Shown: positions 18,324-27,337 of the stretch, piece by piece
Layout of the letters: the number at the start of each line of letters is the position of its first letter
How positions within the stretch are numbered: position 1 is the stretch's first letter
Assembly: GCF_000818395.1 (NCBI RefSeq)
Contig: NZ_JWJG01000028.1
Coordinates: 2,007,397 to 2,071,396, forward strand
Direction: 5' to 3'
DNA length: 64,000 nucleotides
From: Noviherbaspirillum autotrophicum
GTDB taxonomy: Bacteria > Pseudomonadota > Gammaproteobacteria > Burkholderiales > Burkholderiaceae_D
The notes under the pieces: model-generated
Told to the model about the DNA's origin: nothing
Seen by the model: only the letters and a program-made list of their open reading frames with translations
Database searches by the model: none
Program-made: the position numbers and the translations under genes

Positions 18324-19289
18324 ATGGAAACCAAATGGCTGGAAGACTTCATTTCGCTGGCTGAGACGCACAGTTTCAGCCGCTCCGCCGAACTGCGCCA
18401 TGTGACGCAGCCCGCTTTTTCGCGCCGCATTCAGTCGCTCGAAGCCTGGCTGGGCGCCGACCTGATCGACCGCACCTCCTACCCGACGCGGCTGACGCCG
18501 GCCGGCGAAGTGTTCTACGAGCAGGCGATGGAGATGCTCGGCCAGATCAACAATGCGCGCGCGCTGTTGCGCGGCAAGCGGCCGACGGCGCAGACCACGG
18601 TCGATTTCGCCGTGCCGCACACGCTGTCGCTGACCTACATGCCGAAGTGGATGACCGAGCTGGAATCCGGCTTCGGCACGCTGTACACGCGCTTGATCGC
18701 GCTGAACGTGCATGATGCGGTGATGGCGATGGTCGACGGCGGCTGCGACTTGCTGCTGTGCTACCACCACCCGCGCCAGCCGGTGCAGCTCGATGCCAGC
18801 CGCTACGACATGCTCGTCCTGGGCCGCGAAGCCCTGCGCGCCTATGCGCGCTGCGACAAATCGGGCACGCCGAAATTTGCGTTGCCGGGCTCCGCAAAAG
18901 CGCCGCTGCCTTTCCTGTCATACACCAGCAATGCCTACCTGGGCCGCATGGTCGACCTGATCCTGGCCGATGCCAGGCGCGCGCCCCACCTCGACAAGCG
19001 CTACGAAACCGACATGGCCGAAGGCTTGAAGATGATGGCGCTGGAAGGCCATGGCGTGGCGTTCCTGCCGGAGTCGGCGGTCACGCGCGAGCTTAAGCAA
19101 AAGCAGCTCGCGCGCGCCGATGGCGGCCAGCCGGAATGGGAGGTGGAAATGGACATCCGCCTGTACCGCGAGCACCCTACGGCGCAGCGCCCCGGCAAGC
19201 CGATCGTCGCCCGGCTGTGGGACTACCTGGCGGCAAAGAGCGCGGCACCAGGCAAGGCGCGCGCGTCCAAGCCCAGCGCATCGCGCTGA
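18324..19289 (+). CDS. LysR-family regulator, HypT (YjiE)-like
   Basis: A 321-residue LysR regulator. The N-terminus METKWLEDFISLAETHSFSR and the winged helix-turn-helix (1-60) closely resemble E. coli HypT, a hypochlorite-responsive regulator, followed by a substrate-binding domain (~90-300). Cysteines in GGCDLLLCYHH and YARCDKSG might sense oxidants, but HypT is known to respond through methionine oxidation, so this is speculation. Targets are unknown; the upstream ABC exporter is in the same direction and may be co-transcribed. Confidence 0.85.
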   Translation: METKWLEDFISLAETHSFSRSAELRHVTQPAFSRRIQSLEAWLGADLIDRTSYPTRLTPAGEVFYEQAMEMLGQINNARALLRGKRPTAQTTVDFAVPHTLSLTYMPKWMTELESGFGTLYTRLIALNVHDAVMAMVDGGCDLLLCYHHPRQPVQLDASRYDMLVLGREALRAYARCDKSGTPKFALPGSAKAPLPFLSYTSNAYLGRMVDLILADARRAPHLDKRYETDMAEGLKMMALEGHGVAFLPESAVTRELKQKQLARADGGQPEWEVEMDIRLYREHPTAQRPGKPIVARLWDYLAAKSAAPGKARASKPSASR

Positions 19290-19609
19290 AGCGGCACAAC
19301 GCCGCAAGTCGCACCCTCGGCCTCATTCCAAATTCCCGGACACATCATATTCATGTGCTTTTGACAGCGCTCAAGGTTTTCGGCGGCGCTTGGCGCGCTG
19401 CGGCATTATTGGTGGCGATCAGCGGTGCCGAGCGCGACAATGTATTTAAGCGTGCTGTTTTCCTTCCTGGGGCAATGGCGGCAACCGCACAGCGCTCGCT
19501 TTTCCCCTGAACAGGCAGCCGACAGCCCGGCTCGGAAAATCGGTCTTAAGAGTTTCTTAAGATTCATTTTTTAGAGTCGACATTCACAAAAACACGCTGC
19601 GGACGCGAC
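19290..19609 (+). other. Intergenic control region of the RND operon
   Basis: About 320 bases between the LysR gene and the efflux operon. Apart from the CTTAAG direct repeat near its right end and a possible -10 (TAGAGT, 19572-19577), I see no coding or RNA feature. No response regulator or sensor kinase gene is present nearby. Confidence 0.5.
19545..19561 (+). promoter_or_regulatory. PmrA/QseB-type direct repeat CTTAAG-N5-CTTAAG
   Basis: Two perfect CTTAAG hexamers separated by AGTTT, i.e. 11-bp periodicity, 48 bases before the adaptor ATG. This equals the PmrA/QseB (OmpR-family response regulator) box consensus. A TAGAGT -10-like element follows 10 bp later, suitable for activation near -35. 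The regulator is not encoded in the window, so the identity of the factor is inference. Confidence 0.6.
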
Positions 19610-20740
19610 ATGACTGAACTTGGGAAATTTTCTGCTGTATTGATCTTATCCGGCGCATTGATGGCGTCGGCCACGGCCGCCACTTCGGACCTGCTCAAGC
19701 TGAGCGACGAGCAGATCCGCAAGTCGGGCATCGCGCTGGCGCGCGTGGGCAGCACGCCCGCGCAGGCCGGCGCGAGCGACGGTTTCAGGCTGTCCGGAAC
19801 GGCAGTCTTTCCCGCCAAAGCAATCCAGATCGTGAGCGCGCCGGCCGCCGGCGTGGTGCAGGCCGTGCTGGCGGACCCGATGAGCAAGGTCGCCGCCGGC
19901 GCGCCCATCGCCCGCCTGCACAGCCCGCAGCTGCTCGAGTGGCAGCGCGGCTATGTGCAATCGAGCGTGCAAGCGCAGCTTGCCGGCAGCAAGCTCAAGC
20001 GTGACGAAGCCCTGTTCAAGGAAGGCATCATTCCCGAAAGCCGGCTGCAGGAGACGCGCAGCGCGATGATCCAGAGCAGCGTGACCGAACAGGAGCTGCG
20101 CCAGGCATTAAAGCTGGCCGGCATGGGCGACAAGGCCATCGGCGCGCTGGCGAAGTCGCAATCCATTTCCCCGATCCTCACCGTGACGGCACCCACGGCC
20201 GGCACCGTGATCGAGCAGATGGCCGCGCCCGGCCAGCGCGTCGAGGCTGGCGCGCCGCTGGCGCGCATCGGCCAGTCCGGCAAGCTGTGGGTCGACTTGC
20301 AGGCAGCGCGCGCGCAGGCGGCGGCAATCGGCATCGGCGATGCGGTCAACGTGGTCGGCTGCACCTCGGCCGGGCGCGTGACGGCCATCGGCATGCAGCT
20401 CGACAGCGCGACGCAGACCGTCGCCGTGCGCGCGGAGCTGCCGGCGGCGGAGAGCTGCCTGCGCCCGAACCAGTTTGTCGAAGCGATCGTCAAGCCGACG
20501 CGCCTGGCGCCAGGCGCACTGCAGATCCCGGCGGCGGCGCTGGTGCGGCTGGAAGGCAAGGACCACGTGTTCGTGCGCGAAGGCGGCGGCTTCCGCCCGG
20601 TCGCGGTCACGGTCGCCAGCCGCGGCAGCGACACCGCCGTGGTTCAGGGGCCGCTCCAGTCCGGCGCCGAGCTTGCCGTGCGCGGCGTGGCCACGCTCAA
20701 GGGCATGTGGCTGGGACTGGGTTCCGGCGAGGGGCAATGA
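19610..20740 (+). CDS. RND efflux periplasmic adaptor (membrane fusion protein, CusB/CzcB-like)
   Basis: A 376-residue adaptor with an N-terminal signal peptide (cleavage near ATAATS). The lipoyl/barrel-sandwich halves are AAGVVQAVLADPMSKVAAGAPIARLHSPQ and the later PTAGTVIEQMAAPGQRVEAGAPLARI, flanking an alpha-hairpin (~115-165), then a beta-barrel domain. It bridges the pump and the outer-membrane channel. The stop overlaps the pump start (ATGA), implying translational coupling. No His-rich metal-binding tail is seen, so specificity is not revealed. Confidence 0.9.
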   Translation: MTELGKFSAVLILSGALMASATAATSDLLKLSDEQIRKSGIALARVGSTPAQAGASDGFRLSGTAVFPAKAIQIVSAPAAGVVQAVLADPMSKVAAGAPIARLHSPQLLEWQRGYVQSSVQAQLAGSKLKRDEALFKEGIIPESRLQETRSAMIQSSVTEQELRQALKLAGMGDKAIGALAKSQSISPILTVTAPTAGTVIEQMAAPGQRVEAGAPLARIGQSGKLWVDLQAARAQAAAIGIGDAVNVVGCTSAGRVTAIGMQLDSATQTVAVRAELPAAESCLRPNQFVEAIVKPTRLAPGALQIPAAALVRLEGKDHVFVREGGGFRPVAVTVASRGSDTAVVQGPLQSGAELAVRGVATLKGMWLGLGSGEGQ

Positions 20741-23700
20741 TGATTTCGCGCCTGATTGCTTTTTCTCTGGCACAGCGCCTGCTGATGCTGGTGATGACCG
20801 CGGCGCTGATTGGCGCCGGCGTGGTGGCCTTTCGCGGCTTGCCGATCGATGCGTTCCCGGACGTGTCTTCGACGCAGGTGAAGATCATCATGAAAGCGCC
20901 CGGCATGACGCCGGAAGAGGTCGAAATGCGCATCACCGCGCCGATCGAGCAGGAGCTGCTGGGCATACCGCAGCAAACGGTCCTGCGCTCGCAGTCGAAA
21001 TACGCGATTGCCGACATCACGCTCGACTTCGAGGACGGCACCGACATCTTCTGGGCGCGGCAGCAGGTTGCCGAGCGCCTGAACAATGTGCTCACTGATT
21101 TGCCTCCCGGTACCGAAGGGGGGCTCGCGCCGATCACCACGCCGCTGGGCGAGATGTTCATGTTCACGATCGAGGGCGACCTGCCGCTGACTGACAAGCG
21201 CACCTTGCTCGACTGGGTGATCCGCCCGCAGCTGCGCGCCATTCCCGGCGTGGCCGACGTCAATGCCCTGGGCGGGTTGGTGAAGAGTTTCGAAGTGGTG
21301 CCCGACCCGGCCGCACTGGCCGCGCGCGGCATTTCGCTGGCGCAGGTGCAGGCGGCGCTGGAAGCCAACAACCGCAACGACGGCGCAGGACGGTTGTCCG
21401 AAAACGAAGAGTCGCTGCTGATCCGCAGCGACGGCAGCGTGCGCAGCATCGACGATGTGAAGGCCATCACGATCGCCAGCCGCAGCGGCATGCCGGTGCG
21501 TATCGCCGATGTGGCCGCGGTGCGCATCGGCAGCATGACGCGCTATGGCACGGTAACCAAGGATGGCCGCGGCGAGGCGGTCGAAGGCTTGATCCTGGGC
21601 CTGCGCGGCGCCAATGCGCAGCAGGTGGTTGACCAGGTGCGCGCTAAGCTGGCCGACATCCAGAAAAGCCTGCCCAAGGGCGTGACGATCAAATCGTTCT
21701 ATGACCGCGGCAATCTGGTCGAGCGCGCCGTCGGCACCGTGTCCAAGGCGCTGATCGAGGCGATTGCGCTCGTGATGGTGCTGCTGTTCCTGTTCCTCGG
21801 CAATATCCGCGCGGCGCTGGTGGTGGCGGTGATCCTGCCGATGTCGGCGCTCACGACTTTCCTGATGATGCGCTACTTCGGCCTGTCGGCCAACCTGATG
21901 TCGCTCGGCGGGCTGTCGATTGCGATCGGCATGCTGGTCGATGCGGCGGTGGTGGTGGTCGAGAATATCGAAGCGCACGCGGCGCACGCCACGCCCGGCG
22001 TCACCCGCACCAGGCTGCATACGATTTACCGCGCGGTGCAGGAAGTTGCAGTGCCGGTCACCTCCGGCATGGCCATCATCGTGATCGTGTTCCTGCCGCT
22101 GATTACCCTGCAAGGCCTGGAAGGAAAACTGTTCAAGCCGGTGGCGCTGACCATCGTATTTGCCTTGTCCAGCTCGCTGCTGCTGTCGCTGACGGTGATT
22201 CCCGTGCTGGCGTCGTTTTTCCTCGGCAAGGCGGCGCATGAAAGCCCGTGGTTGGTGCGCAAGATCGAGCATGCCTATCTGCCGCTGCTGACATGGGCGC
22301 TGCAGCATCGCAAGACGGTATACATCGCATCGGTCGCGGCGCTGGCCGCGGCACTCGGCTTATTCATGTTGATCGGCAAATCGTTCATGCCGACGATGGA
22401 CGAGGGCGACATCATCATGCAGGTCGAGAAGATGCCGTCGATTAATCTGGCACGGTCGGCGGAAATCGACCAGGCGCTGCAGACACGCATCCTGGCGGCG
22501 GTGCCGGAGGTGCGAAGCGTGGTGGCGCGCGTCGGCTCCGACGAGCTCGGGCTCGATCCGATGGGGCTGAACGAAACCGATTCCTTCCTGGTGCTCAAGC
22601 CGCGCGCCGAGTGGCGCGATCCGGACAAGGAAAAGCTGATCGACCACCTGCGCCTGGTGGCGGCGGAATTCCCGGGTATTAACGTCAGCTTCACGCAGCC
22701 GATCGAAATGCGGACTTCGGAAATGCTGTCCGGCGTGCGCGGCGACTTGGCGGTCAAGGTCTACGGCAGCGACATGACGAAGCTGAATGCGATGGCCGAA
22801 CAGATCGTGCACGTGCTGGAAGCCATCCCCGGCAGCCAGGACGTACTGACGGTCAAGAACGCCGGCGTGCAGTACCTGCAGGTCGAGATCGACCGGGTCG
22901 CGGCTGGCCGCTACGGCTTGACCGTGGAGCAGGTGCAGAACGATTTGCGCACGCTGGTCGAGGGGCGTACCACGGGCATCGTGATCGAGGAGGGGCGGCG
23001 CCTGCCGCTGATCGTGCGCGGCAGCAGCGCCTTGCAGATGTCGCCGCAACTGTTTGGCGAGCTGCGCCTGCCGCTGGCCGACGGCCAGGCCATTCCGCTG
23101 GCGCATCTGGCCAAGCTGCACGCGGTCGACGGGCCGGTCAAGATCGAGCGCGAGAACTCGTCGCGCATGGTGGTGGTGCGCGCCAACGTGCGGGGGCGAG
23201 ACCTGGTCGGTTTCGTCGCCGACGCGCAGGCCGCCGTCGCCAAACAGGTCGCGCTGCCGGCCGGTTACCGCATCGCCTGGGGTGGCCAGTTCGAAAACCA
23301 GCAGCGCGCCGCGGCCCGCCTGGCGATCGTTGTGCCCATTGCGCTGGCGCTCATCTTCCTGTTGTTGTTTACCACCTTCGGTTCGGTGCGCCAGGCCACG
23401 CTGGTGTTCTCCAATATCCCGTTCGCGCTGATCGGCGGCGTCGTCGCCCTGGCCATCACCGGCGAATACCTGTCGGTGCCGGCCTCGGTCGGATTCATCG
23501 CACTGATGGGCATCGCAGTACTCAATGGGCTGGTGATGATCAGCTATTTCAATCAGTTGAAGGCCAAGGGATTGAGCGCGGTCGACGTCGTGGTGGAAGG
23601 CGCGAAGCGGCGCCTGCGCCCGGTCATGATGACGGCCAGTATCGCCGCCTTCGGCCTGATTCCCTTGCTGCTGTCGACCGGGCCGGGTTCGGAAATCCAG

Positions 23701-23805
23701 CGGCCGCTGGCGGTCGTCGTCATCGGCGGCCTGGTCAGTTCCACGCTGCTGACGCTGGTGCTGCTGCCGATCCTGTTCCAACAATTCGGCATGGGGAAAA
23801 AATAA
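20737..23805 (+). CDS. Heavy-metal-type RND efflux pump (CusA/CzcA family)
   Basis: A 1022-residue inner-membrane proton antiporter. An open frame extends upstream to 20287, but the true start is MMISRLIAFS at 20737, overlapping the adaptor stop. Typical HME features are FPDVSSTQVKI near the N-terminus and a TM4 motif AIGMLVDAAVVVVEN. The first Asp of the CzcA-type DFG motif is Ala here, as in CusA. However the periplasmic Met triad used by CusA for Cu(I)/Ag(I) is not obviously conserved in my hand alignment, so the metal remains open. Confidence 0.92.
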   Translation: MMISRLIAFSLAQRLLMLVMTAALIGAGVVAFRGLPIDAFPDVSSTQVKIIMKAPGMTPEEVEMRITAPIEQELLGIPQQTVLRSQSKYAIADITLDFEDGTDIFWARQQVAERLNNVLTDLPPGTEGGLAPITTPLGEMFMFTIEGDLPLTDKRTLLDWVIRPQLRAIPGVADVNALGGLVKSFEVVPDPAALAARGISLAQVQAALEANNRNDGAGRLSENEESLLIRSDGSVRSIDDVKAITIASRSGMPVRIADVAAVRIGSMTRYGTVTKDGRGEAVEGLILGLRGANAQQVVDQVRAKLADIQKSLPKGVTIKSFYDRGNLVERAVGTVSKALIEAIALVMVLLFLFLGNIRAALVVAVILPMSALTTFLMMRYFGLSANLMSLGGLSIAIGMLVDAAVVVVENIEAHAAHATPGVTRTRLHTIYRAVQEVAVPVTSGMAIIVIVFLPLITLQGLEGKLFKPVALTIVFALSSSLLLSLTVIPVLASFFLGKAAHESPWLVRKIEHAYLPLLTWALQHRKTVYIASVAALAAALGLFMLIGKSFMPTMDEGDIIMQVEKMPSINLARSAEIDQALQTRILAAVPEVRSVVARVGSDELGLDPMGLNETDSFLVLKPRAEWRDPDKEKLIDHLRLVAAEFPGINVSFTQPIEMRTSEMLSGVRGDLAVKVYGSDMTKLNAMAEQIVHVLEAIPGSQDVLTVKNAGVQYLQVEIDRVAAGRYGLTVEQVQNDLRTLVEGRTTGIVIEEGRRLPLIVRGSSALQMSPQLFGELRLPLADGQAIPLAHLAKLHAVDGPVKIERENSSRMVVVRANVRGRDLVGFVADAQAAVAKQVALPAGYRIAWGGQFENQQRAAARLAIVVPIALALIFLLLFTTFGSVRQATLVFSNIPFALIGGVVALAITGEYLSVPASVGFIALMGIAVLNGLVMISYFNQLKAKGLSAVDVVVEGAKRRLRPVMMTASIAAFGLIPLLLSTGPGSEIQRPLAVVVIGGLVSSTLLTLVLLPILFQQFGMGKK

Positions 23806-24119
23806 TGGAACATCAATACAGTCATGTCCTGACGCTGGCGCTGCCCGCCGCGCTCGAAGAAGAAGTGCTCGACCATCTGCAGGCGTGCCCGGAATGGGTC
23901 ACTGGCTTCTCCATCGCGCCAGCCGAGGGCTTCGGCAACGGCATGTCGCTGCCCAGCACGCTGGAACAGGTGCGCGGCAGGGCGCGTCGCCGCCTCATCA
24001 CGATCCTGATGGCGCAGGCGAACATCGAGCCGCTGCTGGCGAGCCTGCACGCGGAATTCCGCAGTCCGGAAATGGCGTACTGGATCACCCCTTTGATCAA
24101 GTTTGGACGATTCGCATGA
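23805..24119 (+). CDS. DUF3240 family protein (PII-like fold, RND-associated)
   Basis: A 104-residue cytoplasmic protein with no signal peptide. The pattern YSHVLTLALPAALEEEVLDHL and RRLITILMAQANIEPLL matches DUF3240, a small ferredoxin-like/PII-like family found next to heavy-metal RND pumps. Its start overlaps the pump stop (TAATG) and its stop overlaps the channel start (ATGA), so it is produced in step with the pump. A sensing or assembly role is inferred only from context. Confidence 0.82.
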   Translation: MEHQYSHVLTLALPAALEEEVLDHLQACPEWVTGFSIAPAEGFGNGMSLPSTLEQVRGRARRRLITILMAQANIEPLLASLHAEFRSPEMAYWITPLIKFGRFA

Positions 24120-25393
24120 AAGCAATGAAGGTGTTTTCGGCCGCATGGCCGATGCTCGCCCTGGCCGTGGCCGCCGCAGCGGGCGCGCAAGAGTATCCGC
24201 CGCTCCTGCCGCCCGAGGGCGCGGTGCGCAATTACCTGAGCCAGCTGCCGCAGGTGAGGGCCGCCCACAACGGCATCGAGCTGGAACAGGCGAATGCCGG
24301 CCGCCTGGGGGCGGGCCCCTATGAATGGACCGTCAAGGGCACGCTGCAGCAGCGCCGCGAGAGCAGCGGTCCCCGCTACCGCGAAAACGAATTGGCCGTC
24401 GAGCGTCCGGTGCGCTGGTTCGGCAAGGCGGACAAGGACCGGGCGCTCGGCGAAAACGGCGTCAAGCTGGCCGAGCATGCGCTGGCCGACGCCTGGCATG
24501 AAGCCAGCCGCGCCTTTCTGAAAAACTGGTTTGATACGCTGCGCGACGTGCGGGCGGCAGCGCGCTTGCAGGAACAGGCGGACTTGCTCGGCCAGCAGGC
24601 TGACGTCGTGCGCAAACGCTACAAGGCCGGGGATGCGCCGCGCATCGAGCTGATGTTGGCGGAAACCGAGCATGACCGGACGCTGAGCGCGCAGCGGCAG
24701 GCAGCGCTGCGCGCTCAGCGCAGCTTGGCCGAACTGCGCGCGCGCTACCCGGGCATCGAGCTGCAGGCGCCGCAGCAACTGCCTGCGCCGGCACCGGTTG
24801 CCGGCTCCGCCAGCCAGTGGCAGCAGCGCATCCTGGCCGACAATCACGAACTCCTGCTGGCGCGTGCGCAATCGATGCAGGGCAAGCTGAGCGCCGAGCG
24901 CGCTGCGCTCGACCGCATGCCCGACCCCACCATCGGCATGCGTGTTGCGCAGGAACGTGACAGCCAGGAAAAGATCGTCGGCCTCACGCTGTCGATCCCG
25001 CTGTCGGGCACCCTGCGTCGCGCGCAGCAGGAGGCTGGTCTGGCGCAGGCGCGCATTGCGGAAGAACGCGCCCAGCAGGTGGCGCTCAAGGCGCAAAGCG
25101 ATGCGATCAATGTCGCCATGAACGCCGAATCCGCCTATGAAGTCTGGCAGCGCCTGGAGCAGGTCGCCAGGCAAACCGAAGCCAATACGGAGGTAGTGTC
25201 CAAGGCCTACTCCCTCGGCGAAGCGCCGCTCAGCGACTTGCTCCTGGCACGGCGGCAGTCGCTCGACGCCGGCGCCAATGCGGAAGCCGCGCGTTTCGAT
25301 GCGCTCGAGGCGCATGCCAGGTTATTGCTCGATGCGCATGTCATCTGGGACTTGCATGCATCCGAGGGCAGGCACGATGCGGCGATGCCCTAG
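24116..25393 (+). CDS. TolC-family outer-membrane efflux channel
   Basis: A 425-residue outer-membrane factor with a signal peptide (AAAAGAQEY). Long amphipathic helices with Ala/Gln/Glu-rich segments (e.g. ARLQEQADLLGQQADVVRKRY) are repeated twice, as in OEP/TolC proteins. It completes the tripartite efflux system as the fourth coupled gene. I start at ATG 24116 because it begins the signal peptide and overlaps the DUF3240 stop; longer open frame upstream is out of context. Confidence 0.88.
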   Translation: MKAMKVFSAAWPMLALAVAAAAGAQEYPPLLPPEGAVRNYLSQLPQVRAAHNGIELEQANAGRLGAGPYEWTVKGTLQQRRESSGPRYRENELAVERPVRWFGKADKDRALGENGVKLAEHALADAWHEASRAFLKNWFDTLRDVRAAARLQEQADLLGQQADVVRKRYKAGDAPRIELMLAETEHDRTLSAQRQAALRAQRSLAELRARYPGIELQAPQQLPAPAPVAGSASQWQQRILADNHELLLARAQSMQGKLSAERAALDRMPDPTIGMRVAQERDSQEKIVGLTLSIPLSGTLRRAQQEAGLAQARIAEERAQQVALKAQSDAINVAMNAESAYEVWQRLEQVARQTEANTEVVSKAYSLGEAPLSDLLLARRQSLDAGANAEAARFDALEAHARLLLDAHVIWDLHASEGRHDAAMP

Positions 25394-25636
25394 CCGCGTT
25401 ATTCCTGTCAGAAAGGGCATCCAAGCTTGTGCATGATGAGCGCGTCATGCGTACTACTACCGAAGAAATACTGCGCAGAAATACGTAGTCGATGATAGGG
25501 GTAAGCGCTTCTGAAGGGCCGCGCAAAGCGGGGCGAGCGAGCGTGGCGAATCAACCTGGCCAAAAAAGAATATCAGCTTTGAAACAAGAGGTTTGGTTGC
25601 TACACTAAGTTGGCAATAATTTTTCAGGAGATAAAT

Positions 25637-26533
25637 ATGAAGCTATCGAAACTGATCGCGGTTCTCGTCGGTGTAGGAGCATTCGCAAGTGTTGTGCAAG
25701 CTGCCGAACTGACCGGCACGCTGAAGAAAATCAAGGATACCGGCACGATCACGCTGGGCGTGCGCGAGTCCTCCATTCCGTTCAACTACAGCCTGGGCGG
25801 CGTGCGTTACGTCGGATATTCGTACGACACCATGATGAATGCGGTCGACGCGATCAAGCAAGAACTGAAGATGCCGAATCTTCAGGTCAAGGAAATCCCG
25901 GTTACGCCGCAAAACCGCATCACGCTGACCCAGAACGGCACCATCGACCTCGAGTGCAGTTCGACTACCAACAACCTCGATCGCCAGAAGCAGGTGGCGT
26001 TTTCCAACACCATCTTCATCATCGGCACCCGCCTGATGACCAAGAAGGATTCCGGCATTAACGATTTCGCCGACTTGAAGGGCAAGAACGTCGTCACGAC
26101 CGCCGGCACTACATCCGAGCGCCTGCTGCGCAAGATGAATGAAGACCAGAACATGGGCATGAACATCATCAGCGCCAAGGAGCATGGCCAGTCCTTCCTG
26201 ACGCTGGAGTCCGGGCGCGCCGCCGCCTTCATGATGGATGACGCCCTGCTGTATGGCGAGCGTGCCAAGGCGCGCAATCCGAACGAATGGGTCATCGTCG
26301 GCAAGCCGCAATCGCGCGAAGCGTATGGCTGCATGATGCGCAAGGATGATGCGCCGTTCAAGAAAGTGGTCGACGATTCGATCGCCAAGCTGATGAAGTC
26401 CGGCCAGATCGAGCGTGTCTATCACAAGTGGTTCCTGGAGCCGATCCCGCCGAAGGGGCTGAACCTGAACTTCCCGCTGTCCGAAGACATGAAGCAACTG
26501 TTCAAGAATCCGAACGACAAGGCTTACGATTAA
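25637..26533 (+). CDS. gltI: Glutamate/aspartate ABC transporter periplasmic binding protein
   Basis: A 298-residue solute-binding protein of family 3 with signal peptide ending VVQAAE. Segments such as LGVRESSIPFNYSLGG, DLECSSTTNN and YGCMMRKDD match GltI. It captures L-glutamate/L-aspartate in the periplasm. AGGAG before the ATG at 25637 fixes the start. It is the first gene of gltIJKL, followed by a hairpin that may lower expression of the membrane components relative to the abundant binding protein. Confidence 0.93.
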   Translation: MKLSKLIAVLVGVGAFASVVQAAELTGTLKKIKDTGTITLGVRESSIPFNYSLGGVRYVGYSYDTMMNAVDAIKQELKMPNLQVKEIPVTPQNRITLTQNGTIDLECSSTTNNLDRQKQVAFSNTIFIIGTRLMTKKDSGINDFADLKGKNVVTTAGTTSERLLRKMNEDQNMGMNIISAKEHGQSFLTLESGRAAAFMMDDALLYGERAKARNPNEWVIVGKPQSREAYGCMMRKDDAPFKKVVDDSIAKLMKSGQIERVYHKWFLEPIPPKGLNLNFPLSEDMKQLFKNPNDKAYD

Positions 26534-26556
26534 GCACGCACTTGTGACGGTTCAAG

Positions 26557-26585
26557 GCGGAAGGAGTTCCTCCTTCCGCTTTTTC
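26557..26585 (+). terminator. Intra-operon terminator/attenuator between gltI and gltJ
   Basis: A 10-bp perfect stem GCGGAAGGAG / CTCCTTCCGC with a TTC loop followed by TTTTT, placed between the gltI stop and the gltJ start. Partial termination here would explain more binding protein than permease. Confidence 0.7.
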
Positions 26586-26598
26586 TTGAAGGCTGACA

Positions 26599-27327
26599 AT
26601 GAACTACCATTGGAACTGGGACGTCTTTTTTCAAAGCGCGGCCAAGAACGAGACATATCTGGATTGGCTCTTGTCGGGCGCGCGCACCACGCTGATCATC
26701 GGCCTGGCCGGCTGGATCATCGCGCTGGCGCTGGGCTCGATACTCGGCATGCTGCGCACGGTGCCCAACCGATTTTTGTCGGGCATCGCCGCCACCTACG
26801 TTGAAATCTTCCGCAATATTCCGCTCTTGGTGCAGCTGTTCATCTGGTATTTCGTGATGCCCGACCTGCTGCCGGGCGGCGATGCGATCAAGCAGATGAA
26901 TCCGGTCGTGCAGCAATATGTCGCAGCCATTCTCTGCCTGGGCACCTTCACTGCCGCGCGCGTGTGCGAACAGGTGCGTTCCGGCATCATCTCGCTGCCG
27001 CACGGGCAAAAGAACGCCGGGCTGGCCCTGGGGCTGACGCTGTCGCAAACCTATCGCCACGTGATCCTGCCAATGGCGTACCGCATCATCGTGCCGCCGC
27101 TGACATCGGAATTCCTCAACATATTCAAGAACTCGGCGGTCGCCTCCACCATCGGCTTGCTGGAGCTGGCCGCGCAGGGCCGGCAGCTGGTCGACTACAC
27201 CGCCCAGCCCTATGAATCGTTTATTGCGGTGACCTTGCTCTACGTCGTGATCAACATCACCGTGATGCTGCTGATGCGGTGGATCGAAGGCCGTACCCGG
27301 GTGCCCGGCTACATCGGCAGCAAATAA
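26599..27327 (+). CDS. gltJ: Glutamate/aspartate ABC permease subunit
   Basis: A 242-residue HisM/GlnP-type permease with about five membrane segments. The EAA-like loop [29 protein letters not shown] couples to the ATPase. [18 protein letters not shown] is typical of polar amino acid permeases. The start at ATG 26599 lies 65 bases after gltI. It pairs with GltK in the membrane. Confidence 0.92.
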   Translation: MNYHWNWDVFFQSAAKNETYLDWLLSGARTTLIIGLAGWIIALALGSILGMLRTVPNRFLSGIAATYVEIFRNIPLLVQLFIWYFVMPDLLPGGDAIKQMNPVVQQYVAAILCLGTFTAARVCEQVRSGIISLPHGQKNAGLALGLTLSQTYRHVILPMAYRIIVPPLTSEFLNIFKNSAVASTIGLLELAAQGRQLVDYTAQPYESFIAVTLLYVVINITVMLLMRWIEGRTRVPGYIGSK

Positions 27328-27337
27328 GGGGCGGGCC

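Noticed and set aside
16221-18770. 849-codon minus-strand open frame opposite the ATM1-type transporter and LysR gene
   Set aside because: It is antisense to two genes with clear motifs, is rich in Arg, His and Gln as expected for a GC-rich shadow frame, and has no recognisable domain.
20287-20736. N-terminal 150-codon extension of the RND pump
   Set aside because: It lies in another frame within the adaptor gene; the pump's first membrane helix begins at MMISRLIAFS (20737), overlapping the adaptor stop.
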